From Chitinophaga sp. HK235 (GTDB lineage Bacteria; Bacteroidota; Bacteroidia; Chitinophagales; Chitinophagaceae), in contig NZ_CP073766.1 of the NCBI RefSeq assembly GCF_018255755.1, positions 7,996,501 to 8,060,500 of the forward strand: 64,000 nt of DNA, in the 5' to 3' direction. Shown piece after piece: positions 32,599 through 41,639 of the stretch (within the stretch, counting starts at the first letter, position 1; each line of letters starts with the position of its first letter). The notes beneath the pieces were generated by a model. That model had not been told where the DNA came from. It saw nothing but the letters and a program-made list of their open reading frames with translations, and searched no databases. Position numbers and translations under genes: made by a program.

Positions 32599-32880
32599 GA
32601 CATTTTTTTCATTTAGAAAAATAAAATGTATGATTTTTTGAAAAAAGTTGTTTTAATGGGTTCTTTATGAGTCTTTAATCCTTCAAAACCTCTTTTATGT
32701 ATAACTCACTATGAATTATATTGATTATAAAGTAATTTGGTTTTTAATCATAAATAATTGATTTATAGTTGATTGTGTTTTACGCTGTTATAGAAATGAA
32801 AAAATGAAGCAATGGAGTCTATAAAGGCTGCTGATTTACTAAAGATATATTAGCATTAAGTTATTAAGACTATAAAATCA
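32599..32880. other. AT-rich interval, nothing recognised
   Basis: Strongly AT-rich with stop codons in all frames; no structure beyond the tRNA promoter on its left. Confidence 0.4.
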
Positions 32881-33272
32881 TGGATTACGAAAAGATCAAT
32901 AGAATGATATTCTTAGCACTGGATAGCCTTGCCCCATAGGCACAGCAAAAGTGTCTATGTTTCCGGTTAATAATCCTTATGGGCGCCCTCCATTTTTAAG
33001 GTTCAGGTTTTAAGGATAAGTCAAAAAATGATAAAATTTATACAAGAATTAAAATCGCCATAGAAAACTTTGAGGGTAATTTGGAATGGGGTATTTACAT
33101 CGGGCCTGAATCAGAAAATTATATCCTGACACCTTCATTTTTTAGCGAATTAAGGGGAGAGCAGAGTTTGTACAATGGTGATTATTTCATCAATATATTA
33201 GGAGAAAACACCTATGTCAGAAAAATAGATGAAGCAACTTGCAAATATTCAATACCTGATGGAAAAGGATAA
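32881..33272 (+). pseudogene. Decayed gene in three frames, family unknown
   Basis: Three consecutive coding-like pieces: MDYEKINRMIFLALDSLAP from ATG 32881, then PIGTAKVSMFPVNNPYGRPP in a second frame, then GFKDKSKNDKIYTRIKIAIE through to SIPDGKG in a third, ending at 33272. Together they would make about 130 residues. No family recognised. The last piece could start at TTG 33081 as a 63-residue ORF but is more simply read as the tail of this gene. Confidence 0.5.
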
Positions 33273-33387
33273 TGATATATAGTTCTGGTCTACAGATATG
33301 GTGATAGTAAAGGATGTAAAAAAGGAAACCATCAGGCTAGCCATATCAAAAATGCTCGATGATGACTGCTTTCACGCTGCTTTTGGT

Positions 33388-33546
33388 CTAATCCCTCCTC
33401 GATCCTCTCGATATCAAAAATATAATCAGTACAATTACCAGCGCAACAATAAATATCCCCGTCCATATGCCGGCTTTAAAGATACCACCAATGATACTGC
33501 AGCTACTCAGCAATAAAGGAATCAAAAGATAGAAGTACCGTTTCAT
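33388..33546 (-). CDS. Small membrane lipoprotein, 52 residues
   Basis: ATG 33546 to TAG 33388. MKRYFYLLIPLLLSSC is a lipoprotein signal with the lipobox Cys16; SIIGGIFKAGIWTG follows and then one hydrophobic helix (IFIVALVIVLIIFLI) with a basic tail (SRGSRRD). This signal-plus-helix pattern is a recurring small protein in Bacteroidota; its function is unknown. The opposite strand is open over the same region but that reading has no features. Confidence 0.65.
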   Translation of the reverse strand: MKRYFYLLIPLLLSSCSIIGGIFKAGIWTGIFIVALVIVLIIFLISRGSRRD

Positions 33547-33644
33547 GGATATGTTTTAAATGAAAAAGGCACATATCCCGTACCAAAAAATATTTGCATT
33601 TGTCAGAATAATTGCACAGCTTTATCCAACTCAACCAAAACTGT

Positions 33645-34256
33645 ATGAACACGGGGAAAGCAGTACGTGCAGACCTGAAAGTGGTGCCTTCCCATTCCTC
33701 ACTTTGGGGAAGATTATTGGAGGGAGATCGCCACGCCTTTGCCGAAATATATGAGACCCATATAGATCATCTCTATCATTACGGCATGCATTTCTGCCGT
33801 GATCAGGAAAGGGTAAAAGACTGCATCCAGGATTTGTTTCAGGACCTCTGGCTCAGCCGGGAACACCTGACCACCCGGATACAGCATATCCGTTATTACC
33901 TGATCAGCAGCCTGCGCAGACGCCTGCTGCGTTCCCTGCAGAAAGACCGCAGGTCGCTGCACCGTGATTCATGGGAAGCCTTCGAGTTTGAATTTACTAC
34001 CCCACAGGAAAATAAACTGATCCTCGAAGAAATAGCCGCCGAACAAAAGAAACTCCTGCAACAGGCCCTGGCCCAACTTACCCGCCGTCAGCGGGAAGCC
34101 ATCTACCTCCGTTTTTACCAGAACCTCAGTTACAACGAAGTGGCAGGCATTATGTCCATGCAGGTGGATTCTGTGTATAATACCATCTCTAAAGCTATTG
34201 GCATTCTGAAGAAAAATCTTCCTTTCCCTTTGTTGCTGTTGTTTTTAGGAAGATGA
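33645..34256 (+). CDS. ECF RNA polymerase sigma factor (FecI-like), locus 1
   Basis: 203 residues from ATG 33645. Region 2 is AFAEIYETHIDHLYHYGMHF with DCIQDLFQDLW; region 4 is LTRRQREAIYLRFYQNLSYN with AGIMSMQVDSVYNTISKAIG. The frame is open to TTG 33612, but ATG is preferred. In Bacteroidota such factors sit in front of fecR-susC-susD and turn that operon on when the anti-sigma factor releases them. The next gene, an anti-sigma factor, starts 65 bp downstream. Confidence 0.9.
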   Translation: MNTGKAVRADLKVVPSHSSLWGRLLEGDRHAFAEIYETHIDHLYHYGMHFCRDQERVKDCIQDLFQDLWLSREHLTTRIQHIRYYLISSLRRRLLRSLQKDRRSLHRDSWEAFEFEFTTPQENKLILEEIAAEQKKLLQQALAQLTRRQREAIYLRFYQNLSYNEVAGIMSMQVDSVYNTISKAIGILKKNLPFPLLLLFLGR

Positions 34257-34321
34257 AAAAAAAGTTTAAAAAAAATGATGAGATTTAACCCGATACCTGC
34301 TCTTTCTTAAAAAGACGCCAC

Positions 34322-35353
34322 TTGGCCCGTAAAAACTATTTATCATACACCGCCCGTGATTTGGCGCTGGACGAAGATTTCCAGCAATGGGTACTACAGC
34401 CGGAGACCAGAAATGTATTCTGGGAAAGATGGCTGCTGCAGTATCCTGAAAAGGAAAACGACGTCCGGGAAGCCCGGAAACTGGTACAGAGCATAGGCTT
34501 CAAGCCATACCGGCTCTCTATCAGTGAAAAGGAGCAGCTATGGGAGGCCGTGTGCGAAGGGCTGGAGGAAGATACACCGCTGCAACAGACCCGCACAAAG
34601 GCCAACTGGTGGCTGCTCTGGAAATATGCGGCTGTATTGCTGCTGGGTATGTTACTGTCCGGAGGATGGTGGTGGTGGAAGGGTAGTGGCAATACTACGA
34701 TCGTCAGCTCCCATACCCGGCTCGGTGAAGTAAAACACCTGATGTTGCCCGATAGCTCGGAAGTGACGCTCAACGCGCATTCCCGCCTGCTCTATGCTGA
34801 CGGCCATCCGGAAATGCGTGAGGTCTGGCTCGATGGGGAGGCTTTTTTCCACGTAAAACATACGGCTTCACGCCGGAAATTTATTGTCCATACCTACGAT
34901 AATGTAAGTGTGGAAGTGCTGGGCACTCAGTTTAATGTCAACAGTGCCGGAAAGGAAGTGGTGGTAGTACTGCAGCAGGGCAGTATCCAGCTCAACATAG
35001 AAGACAGCCTCGCCGGAAAAAGTACTTCCATGCGCCTGCAGCCAGGGGAGATCCTGCGGTACAACAAACAGGACGGCGATTTCACTAAAAGCAGTGTTAA
35101 CGCTGACCGATTCACCTCCTGGCATACCGGACGTCTTATCATGGAAGACTATTCACTCGCCGATGCCGCCGCTTTTATGCAGCAGGTCTTCGGTAAAACC
35201 ATGATCGCCCGCGATACGCAGCTGCTCAGGTATAAAGTTTCGGGTTCTATGCCTATCATATACAATGCTGATACCATGCTGGTACAGCTGGAAAAGGTTT
35301 TCCGTATGCAATTCAACCAAAAAGGCGACGAAGTCTGGATTCAAAAAAAGTAA
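34322..35353 (+). CDS. FecR-type anti-sigma factor, locus 1
   Basis: 343 residues. The cytoplasmic part (residues 1-95) begins MARKNYLSYTARDLALDEDF; one membrane helix lies near 100 (LLWKYAAVLLLGMLLSGGWWW); the periplasmic FecR domain follows (LMLPDSSEVTLNAHSRLLYA, EVWLDGEAFFHV), then a C-terminal DUF4974/STN-like domain (YSLADAAAFMQQVFGKTMI). It holds the sigma factor and reads the signal from the SusC STN domain. The start is TTG 34322; no ATG is in frame nearby. Confidence 0.9.
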   Translation: MARKNYLSYTARDLALDEDFQQWVLQPETRNVFWERWLLQYPEKENDVREARKLVQSIGFKPYRLSISEKEQLWEAVCEGLEEDTPLQQTRTKANWWLLWKYAAVLLLGMLLSGGWWWWKGSGNTTIVSSHTRLGEVKHLMLPDSSEVTLNAHSRLLYADGHPEMREVWLDGEAFFHVKHTASRRKFIVHTYDNVSVEVLGTQFNVNSAGKEVVVVLQQGSIQLNIEDSLAGKSTSMRLQPGEILRYNKQDGDFTKSSVNADRFTSWHTGRLIMEDYSLADAAAFMQQVFGKTMIARDTQLLRYKVSGSMPIIYNADTMLVQLEKVFRMQFNQKGDEVWIQKK

Positions 35354-35422
35354 TACCACGTAGAAAGGCAGGCCACCTTTTGTCGTAGCAAGTTTCATTA
35401 TTAATCGTTAAAACCCGTTCTC

Positions 35423-38400
35423 ATGAAAAGAGGTTTACGTGTGGCGCTGATGCCCGCATTAGCCCTGTATTTTCTGTTTCAATCGGTTGCGGCCCAGGAC
35501 ATGGCAGCAGGCAACCGGAGTAGGATTCCCCCCAACAACGATAACGCACAGCCCGATGAATCTTCTTTAAAAAATATACTGCACCTGATAGAAGAACGTT
35601 TCAACATTTCTATCGCCTACAAAAGCAACCTGGTAAAAAGCAGAAAGGTACAGGTGTCCATCACCGGCTGTCAATCCGCGGAAGAAGCACTCCTTAAAGT
35701 GCTCACACCCCTGAACCTCCATTTCGAAAAACTAAGGGACCATTTCTATATGGTCACTGAAAAACCAGCAGTGACAACACCGGCTGGTCCTGCCTCCCTG
35801 CTGCAGCAACGCCCGGTAAAAGGTACCGTGAAAGATGAAAAAGGGAACCCCATGGTAGGCGTAACCGTTAGAGTCCCCGGCACCAGCATCGGTACTGTTA
35901 CCAACGCAGAAGGGATGTATTCTCTCGCAGTGCCCGGCAATAGCAACGACCAGCTGGAGGTGACTTTCATCGGCTATGAAACACAGCGTATAGCCGTTGG
36001 TGATAGACCACTGGTCAACTTTGTTCTCAGGGAAGGCGCCAGCGCCCTCAACGAGATTGTGGTTACCGGATATACCACCCAAAAGAAAAAAGACCTCACC
36101 GGATCAGTTGCGGTGGTCAACATAGATAACCTGATCAAACAACCCACGGCCCAGGTAACAGAACAGCTGCAGGGCCAGGCTTCAGGCGTCACCGTCATTG
36201 GTTCCGGTCAGCCCGGAGAAGCACCACAGATCAGGATCCGTGGTGTCAACACCTTTGGGGCCAACTCTCCCCTCTACGTAGTAGACGGGGTACCTACCAC
36301 AGATATCGCTGATCTCAACCCCAACGATGTGGCCTCTCTCCAAGTATTAAAAGATGCCGGCGCTGCCTCTATCTACGGTGCCCGCGCCTCCAACGGCGTG
36401 ATCGTTATCACCACCCGCAGAGGTACCGGTAAAATATCTGTTCACTATGATGGATACTACGGCCGCCAATACCCGAAAAAAGGAAATGTGTGGAACACGC
36501 TCGATCCTACTGAACAAGCCCAGCTCCGCTGGATGGCCTATAAAAATTCCGGGCAAGACCCTACGACTCCCCAGTATGGCGGCGGCACCACACCTGTCAT
36601 ACCTGATTATATCACACCGAATGGTGCCAAAGAAGGCGACCCTGCCGTAGATCCGTCCAAATACTATGTCAACCCCGGCTTCACTGACCTGGGGGACTAT
36701 AAAAAATTCTATCGTATCGTTCGTGCCAACAAAGCCGGTACTGACTGGTACCACGAAATATTCCAACCCGCACCCATCACCAGCCATAACGTAGCCGTAA
36801 GCGGTGGTGGAGACCGGGGCAACTACCTCTTTTCCCTCAATTATTTTAATCAACAGGGAACGTTGATGAACACCTATCTGAAAAGATATACCGTCCGTTC
36901 CAATACCCAGTACAACATTACTGACCGTATCAGGGTAGGGGAAAATCTCGCTTTCTCGATGACGGAAAACCCTGCAGTGGAGATCAACAGCGCCGATGCG
37001 GCCATCGGACACGCTATCCGCGAACAAAGCATCATCCCGGTGTATGACATCAAAGGCAACTACGCCGGCTCCTGGGGAGATGCCCTCGGAGATGCCCAGA
37101 ACCCGGTAGCCATCCAGGCCCGCACACGCAACAACAAAGGCCTTAACACCCGTTTGTTTGGTAACATCTATGGAGAAGTGGACTTCCTCAAATACCTCAC
37201 CTTCCGCACCAGTTTCGGTGGAGAGGTCTATTCGGGGTGGTCCCACTCCTTCACCTACCCCCAGTATGAAAACAAGGAAAATGCTACGTCCAACTCCTAT
37301 ACCGAAGGATCTACCAACGGTCATAGCTGGACATGGACCAACACGCTGACCTATCACCAGCGGTTTAATAATACCCATGACCTGAAAATAATAGCCGGCA
37401 CAGAAGCCTTCGATAGCCGCAGAAGAGCCGTTGGTGGCACTACCAAAGACTACTTCACCTTCGATCCCAACTTCCCGGACCTCAGCACCGGCACCGGTAC
37501 ACAAACCAATTACAGCAATCGCGAACAGGAAGGTTTATACTCCCTGCTGGGCCGCGTAGACTACTCCTTTCAGGATAAATACCTGCTCAGCGCCACCATC
37601 CGCCGCGATGGCTCCTCCAAATTCATTAACAACCGCTTCGGATGGTTCCCGGCTGTAACTGCCGGCTGGCGCCTGTCTCAGGAAGCATTTATGAAAAATA
37701 TCATCTGGATCAGCGACCTTAAACTCCGCGGTGGATGGGGTATCATGGGCAACCAGCTCAACCTCAGCGTCAACAACGGTTACTTCCTCTATGGTGGCAA
37801 CCGCAGCTCTTCCTATTACGACCTGGCCGGTACCAGCAACAGCCTCACAGCCGGTTTCTCCGGCAAACAAATCGGTAACCCCGATGCCAAATGGGAAAGT
37901 GATATCAACGCCAACTTCGGTATAGACGCTGCCTTCTTTAAAGGTCAGCTCGAACTGTCGGCAGACTACTACCGCAAAGACATCAGGGATCTGCTATACA
38001 ACCCTGAGCTGCCTGGCCTTGCCGGTACTGCTCCCCAGCCTTTTGTCAACATCGCCCGGATGAAAAATCATGGCTTCGATTTCTCCCTCGGATGGCACAA
38101 AGAACTGAGCAGACAACTTAAAATAAACGTAACCGGTACCCTCACCACCTACAAGAATGAAATCCTCAAAATCGCCGACGGAGTAGACTACTTCGATGGC
38201 GACAGCCGCCGTTTTGATGGTAGCAATATTATCCGGAATGCAGTAGGACACCCGGTTTCCTCCTTCTTCGGTTATCAGATAGAAGGTTTCTGGAACAGCG
38301 CCAAAGAAGTTACAGATGCCGATGACAAAGTAAAAAAGGCCACCAACGATCCGGAGGCTTTTTATCAGGATGGTGCTGCGATGGGGCGTTTCCGTTATAA

Positions 38401-38965
38401 AGATGTCAACGGCGACGGACGTATCACCCCCGATGATCGTACCTTCCTCGGCAACCCTAACCCCAATTTTACCTATGGTATCAATATCGGTGTGGTGTAT
38501 AAAAACTTTGACTTCAGCATCTTCATCTTCGGTACCCATGGCAATCAGATCTGGAACAATGTGCGCTGGTGGCGTGATTTCTACTCTTCTTTCGAAGGAG
38601 CTAAAAGCAAAATAGCCCTGTATGATTCCTGGAGACCAGATCACCAGAATGCCAAAGCACCTATACAGGAGGTGGACGGCTCTGTCAGCACACAAGGTGT
38701 GCCCAACTCCTACATGGTGGAAAACGGGGCTTATCTCCGCGCCAAAAACATGCAGCTGGGCTATACCTTGCCCGCAGGTGCCCTGTCACGCCTGCGTATA
38801 CAGAAGTTCAGAGTATATGTACAGGCCGCCAATCTGTTCACCATCACCCGATACTCCGGCATCGATCCTGAAATCGGAGGGTCCAACATCACTGACTTCG
38901 GCGTAGATGAAGGGGCCTATCCTAATCAGCGCCAGTTCCTGATTGGTGTGAACCTGGGTTTTTAA
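35423..38965 (+). CDS. SusC/RagA-family TonB-linked outer-membrane transporter, locus 1
   Basis: 1180 residues. Signal peptide to about residue 25 (ALYFLFQSVAAQ); STN signalling domain (LKNILHLIEERFNISIAYKS); a carboxypeptidase-regulatory-like beta domain (VKGTVKDEKGNPMVGVTVRV); a TonB-box-like NEIVVTGYTTQKKKDLTGSV; plug domain with IRIRGVNTFGANSPLYVVDG; then the barrel, ending in Phe (LIGVNLGF). It takes up a glycan or peptide fragment with the lipoprotein encoded just after it. The STN domain fits signalling to the FecR-type protein encoded before it. Substrate cannot be read; there is no hydrolase gene in this locus. Confidence 0.95.
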   Translation: MKRGLRVALMPALALYFLFQSVAAQDMAAGNRSRIPPNNDNAQPDESSLKNILHLIEERFNISIAYKSNLVKSRKVQVSITGCQSAEEALLKVLTPLNLHFEKLRDHFYMVTEKPAVTTPAGPASLLQQRPVKGTVKDEKGNPMVGVTVRVPGTSIGTVTNAEGMYSLAVPGNSNDQLEVTFIGYETQRIAVGDRPLVNFVLREGASALNEIVVTGYTTQKKKDLTGSVAVVNIDNLIKQPTAQVTEQLQGQASGVTVIGSGQPGEAPQIRIRGVNTFGANSPLYVVDGVPTTDIADLNPNDVASLQVLKDAGAASIYGARASNGVIVITTRRGTGKISVHYDGYYGRQYPKKGNVWNTLDPTEQAQLRWMAYKNSGQDPTTPQYGGGTTPVIPDYITPNGAKEGDPAVDPSKYYVNPGFTDLGDYKKFYRIVRANKAGTDWYHEIFQPAPITSHNVAVSGGGDRGNYLFSLNYFNQQGTLMNTYLKRYTVRSNTQYNITDRIRVGENLAFSMTENPAVEINSADAAIGHAIREQSIIPVYDIKGNYAGSWGDALGDAQNPVAIQARTRNNKGLNTRLFGNIYGEVDFLKYLTFRTSFGGEVYSGWSHSFTYPQYENKENATSNSYTEGSTNGHSWTWTNTLTYHQRFNNTHDLKIIAGTEAFDSRRRAVGGTTKDYFTFDPNFPDLSTGTGTQTNYSNREQEGLYSLLGRVDYSFQDKYLLSATIRRDGSSKFINNRFGWFPAVTAGWRLSQEAFMKNIIWISDLKLRGGWGIMGNQLNLSVNNGYFLYGGNRSSSYYDLAGTSNSLTAGFSGKQIGNPDAKWESDINANFGIDAAFFKGQLELSADYYRKDIRDLLYNPELPGLAGTAPQPFVNIARMKNHGFDFSLGWHKELSRQLKINVTGTLTTYKNEILKIADGVDYFDGDSRRFDGSNIIRNAVGHPVSSFFGYQIEGFWNSAKEVTDADDKVKKATNDPEAFYQDGAAMGRFRYKDVNGDGRITPDDRTFLGNPNPNFTYGINIGVVYKNFDFSIFIFGTHGNQIWNNVRWWRDFYSSFEGAKSKIALYDSWRPDHQNAKAPIQEVDGSVSTQGVPNSYMVENGAYLRAKNMQLGYTLPAGALSRLRIQKFRVYVQAANLFTITRYSGIDPEIGGSNITDFGVDEGAYPNQRQFLIGVNLGF

Positions 38966-38986
38966 TTGTTGCTCATTTTAAAAGTT

Positions 38987-40801
38987 ATGATCATGAAATT
39001 ATTTTATCATAAACTGATCGGCGTTTCATTGACAGCCCTGCTGCTGGTTTCCTGCAGCAAGAGTTTCCTGGAACGTACCCCTCAATCTTCTTTACAGGAA
39101 GCTGACGTGACCAATAAAAAAGGCGTGAATACTCTGCTGGTCGGTGCCTACGGCGCCCTCGACGGACAGGATTTTGCCAATGGTGATATGAAGAACCTTT
39201 CGGGCGGAAGTGGTTATGCCGTTTCTCCCGATAACTGGATCTATGGCAGTGTAGCGGGTGGTGATGCCCATAAGGGCAGCGACCCCAGTGATGCTGCCAC
39301 TATCCTGCAGATTGTGACATTTGCCACGAATGCCAGCAACGGCTTTTTTAATGATAAGTGGAGAGTAGATTACGAAGGCATACGCCGATGTAACTTTACA
39401 CTCCATGTGCTGACCAATGTAACCGACATGACTGCCGATGAAAAGACAGCAGTCGCTGCAGAAGCACGTTTCCTGCGGGCACACTATTATTCAGACCTGA
39501 AGAAGATGTTTGACAAGGTGCCCTGGGTAGATGAAAATTCGGCCAACTACCAGAAGCTGGTAGTAAATGATTACAAAGTCCCCAATGATAAGGACATATG
39601 GCCGATGATAGAAGCGGACTTCAAATACGCTGCAGATCATCTTCCGGAAACACAGCGGGAAGTAGGCCGTGCTAACAAATGGGCTGCTGTGGCCTACCTG
39701 GCCAAAACCCTGCTGTTCCAGGGCAAATACGCAGCTGCCATGCCGCTGCTGGAAGACGTTATCAATTCCGGCGTAACCACCAAAGGCGTGAAGTTTGGAC
39801 TGATGGACCACTTCCACGATAATTTCGACGCTTTCACCAAAAACAACAAGGAAGCAGTATTTTCCATTCAATACAGTGCCAATGATGGTTCCGGCGGTAC
39901 CGGCAATGCCAACCAGGGAGAGATGCTCAACTATCCCTACAACAGTCCTTTTGGCTGCTGTGGCTTCTATCAGCCTTCCCAGGACCTCGTTAATTCTTTC
40001 CGTACCGACGATAATGGCCTGCCATACCTCGACGACTTTAATCAGCATCCGGTAAAAAATGATATGGGTGTTCCGGATACTATTGCCTTCACGCCTGATG
40101 ATGGATACCTCGATCCGCGCCTGGACTGGACAGTAGGGCGCCGTGGCATACCATTTCTCGACTGGGGCCTTCATCCCGGTACGACCTGGGTACGCAATCA
40201 ACAGTCCGGCGGCCCCTATGCCGCGCTGAAGAATGTGTATATGCAGGTGAACCAGGACAAATACTATGATGGCAACGGATGGGCACCCGGCAACGCGATT
40301 AACTATATACTTATACGTTTCGCCGACGTGCTGCTGATGGCCGCCGAATGCCAGGCCAATACCGGTGATCTCAATAAGGCAGAAGCCTATGTGAACATGG
40401 TCCGTGAACGTGCCGCCAATCCCATTGGATGGGTCAAACAATACATCGACCCCAACGAACCTATGGGTGGTTATACGAATGAACCGGCGGCTGACTACCA
40501 CGTAAGTCCTTATCCGGCAGGTACCTTCGCCGTTTCCGGTAAGGATTTCGCCCTCAAGGCCATCCGCTTCGAACGTAAGCTGGAACTGGCCATGGAAGGA
40601 CACCGCTTCTTTGATCTTGTTAGATGGGGCCTGGCACAAACAGAGATCACCCGTTACTTCAACTACGAAAAAACCATTACGTCTGATGTGGTCAATGGCA
40701 ACTTCAGCAGCCGTAACAGATATTATCCTATTCCGCAACGCCAGATCGATCTGAGCGTGAAAGATGGAGTATCCTTGTTAAAGCAGAACCCGGGGTACTA
40801 A
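38987..40801 (+). CDS. SusD/RagB-family surface lipoprotein, locus 1
   Basis: 604 residues from ATG 38987. Lipobox LLVSCSKSF; SusD N-terminal pattern FLERTPQSSLQEADV; TPR-like helices (AEARFLRAHYYSDLKKMF) and the C-terminal RagB part (RLELAMEGHRFFDLVRWG) ending YYPIPQRQIDLS. It is the lid of the SusC transporter and binds substrate. It starts 21 bp after susC. The frame is open 7 codons further up, without sense. Confidence 0.93.
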   Translation: MIMKLFYHKLIGVSLTALLLVSCSKSFLERTPQSSLQEADVTNKKGVNTLLVGAYGALDGQDFANGDMKNLSGGSGYAVSPDNWIYGSVAGGDAHKGSDPSDAATILQIVTFATNASNGFFNDKWRVDYEGIRRCNFTLHVLTNVTDMTADEKTAVAAEARFLRAHYYSDLKKMFDKVPWVDENSANYQKLVVNDYKVPNDKDIWPMIEADFKYAADHLPETQREVGRANKWAAVAYLAKTLLFQGKYAAAMPLLEDVINSGVTTKGVKFGLMDHFHDNFDAFTKNNKEAVFSIQYSANDGSGGTGNANQGEMLNYPYNSPFGCCGFYQPSQDLVNSFRTDDNGLPYLDDFNQHPVKNDMGVPDTIAFTPDDGYLDPRLDWTVGRRGIPFLDWGLHPGTTWVRNQQSGGPYAALKNVYMQVNQDKYYDGNGWAPGNAINYILIRFADVLLMAAECQANTGDLNKAEAYVNMVRERAANPIGWVKQYIDPNEPMGGYTNEPAADYHVSPYPAGTFAVSGKDFALKAIRFERKLELAMEGHRFFDLVRWGLAQTEITRYFNYEKTITSDVVNGNFSSRNRYYPIPQRQIDLSVKDGVSLLKQNPGY

Positions 40802-40814
40802 AACAATTACGAGC

Positions 40815-40902
40815 TGCAAATTAAGATTCGCACATGAAGCGAAGATGAAAGACAACAACTATTTATCTTCATCTTCGCTTCATGTGCGAATCCTAATTTG
40901 CA
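40815..40902. terminator. Terminator region with 35-bp inverted repeat
   Basis: Arms 40815-40849 and 40868-40902 are reverse complements with one mismatch and an 18-base loop. It lies between two convergent genes; the stop of the dioxygenase gene is inside the right arm. U-runs are absent, so it may act through RNA structure or protect 3' ends. Confidence 0.65.
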
Positions 40903-41630
40903 CTTGTGATTGATGATTGTTCTGCCCAGGTAAGCCCTTCCGGCAAGCTATTGTTGGAGAACTCTATATGTACCACCCGCCGGTTATGGCCGTTGGTGCT
41001 ACGGGAAGAAGCATGCATCAGCAGTGGGCGCATGATCATAACGCCACCTTTACGGACATGGCAGCTGGTGTCCGGAGTGGCTGTCAGATCAAGGGTATCA
41101 GGGCGTACGATACCCTGAAGATGGGAACCTGGAATTACTTTCAATGCTCCGTTGTGCTCATCAGTATCATCAAGGTGCAGCCGTATAGTGTATATATTTT
41201 CCAGCAGTGCAACAGGCGGTTGTACCGCATACTGGTCCTGTTTAACGGTCCAGGGACCAAAACCCGCTACCGGAATTTTATCCTTAACGGAAATGGTCAG
41301 GTCCTGATGCCAGGCTACAAACCAGTTGGATTGTCCCGGTTTGTCGAAATAGATGGATTTCACTGGCACATAATCTTCACCAAAAATCGTTTGAATAATA
41401 GTCTTCAGCGTTGGTACAAACAATGCCTGACGGATACCCGGCACCGATTGTAGCAGCCGGCGGATAGCAAAAAGGTCAGTGGTTTTCCGGAATACTGCTT
41501 GTCCTGTATCTGCCTGTTCAATCAGTTGCAACAAATGGTCTGCTTCCTCATGGGTGAATACATCTTCAATAATCGTATAGCCGTGGCTAGCCAGTCTTTG
41601 CCGGTGTATGGTTAAATCGTGCATCTTCAA
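40893..41630 (-). CDS. Phytanoyl-CoA dioxygenase (PhyH)-family protein
   Basis: 245 residues. Fe(II)/2-oxoglutarate fold with the H-x-D pair in FVAWHQDLTISV and the distal His in RPLLMHASSRSTNGHNRRVV; the Arg for 2-oxoglutarate lies in the same stretch. It begins YTIIEDVFTHEEADHLLQLI, the usual PhyH start. It hydroxylates some small molecule or lipid; the family is too wide to say which. 10 bp downstream of the membrane protein gene on the same strand, so possibly co-transcribed. Confidence 0.85.
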   Translation of the reverse strand: MKMHDLTIHRQRLASHGYTIIEDVFTHEEADHLLQLIEQADTGQAVFRKTTDLFAIRRLLQSVPGIRQALFVPTLKTIIQTIFGEDYVPVKSIYFDKPGQSNWFVAWHQDLTISVKDKIPVAGFGPWTVKQDQYAVQPPVALLENIYTIRLHLDDTDEHNGALKVIPGSHLQGIVRPDTLDLTATPDTSCHVRKGGVMIMRPLLMHASSRSTNGHNRRVVHIEFSNNSLPEGLTWAEQSSITSAN

Positions 41631-41639
41631 ATATACAGC

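Noticed and set aside
32324..32599. 91-codon ORF across the tRNA-Pro gene
   Set aside because: Text such as TTRFELATPCTPCKCATGLRY is the usual false protein read from the antisense of a tRNA.
33298..33516. 72-codon plus-strand ORF
   Set aside because: Opposite the 52-residue lipoprotein, which has a lipobox and helix; the plus reading has neither.
36347..37504. 385-codon ORF antisense to susC of locus 1
   Set aside because: Low-complexity Gly/Val/Ile text with no domain, fully opposite a well-conserved gene; arises from codon bias.
39491..40738. 415-codon ORF antisense to susD of locus 1
   Set aside because: No signal, domain or start context; the plus strand encodes an intact SusD protein.
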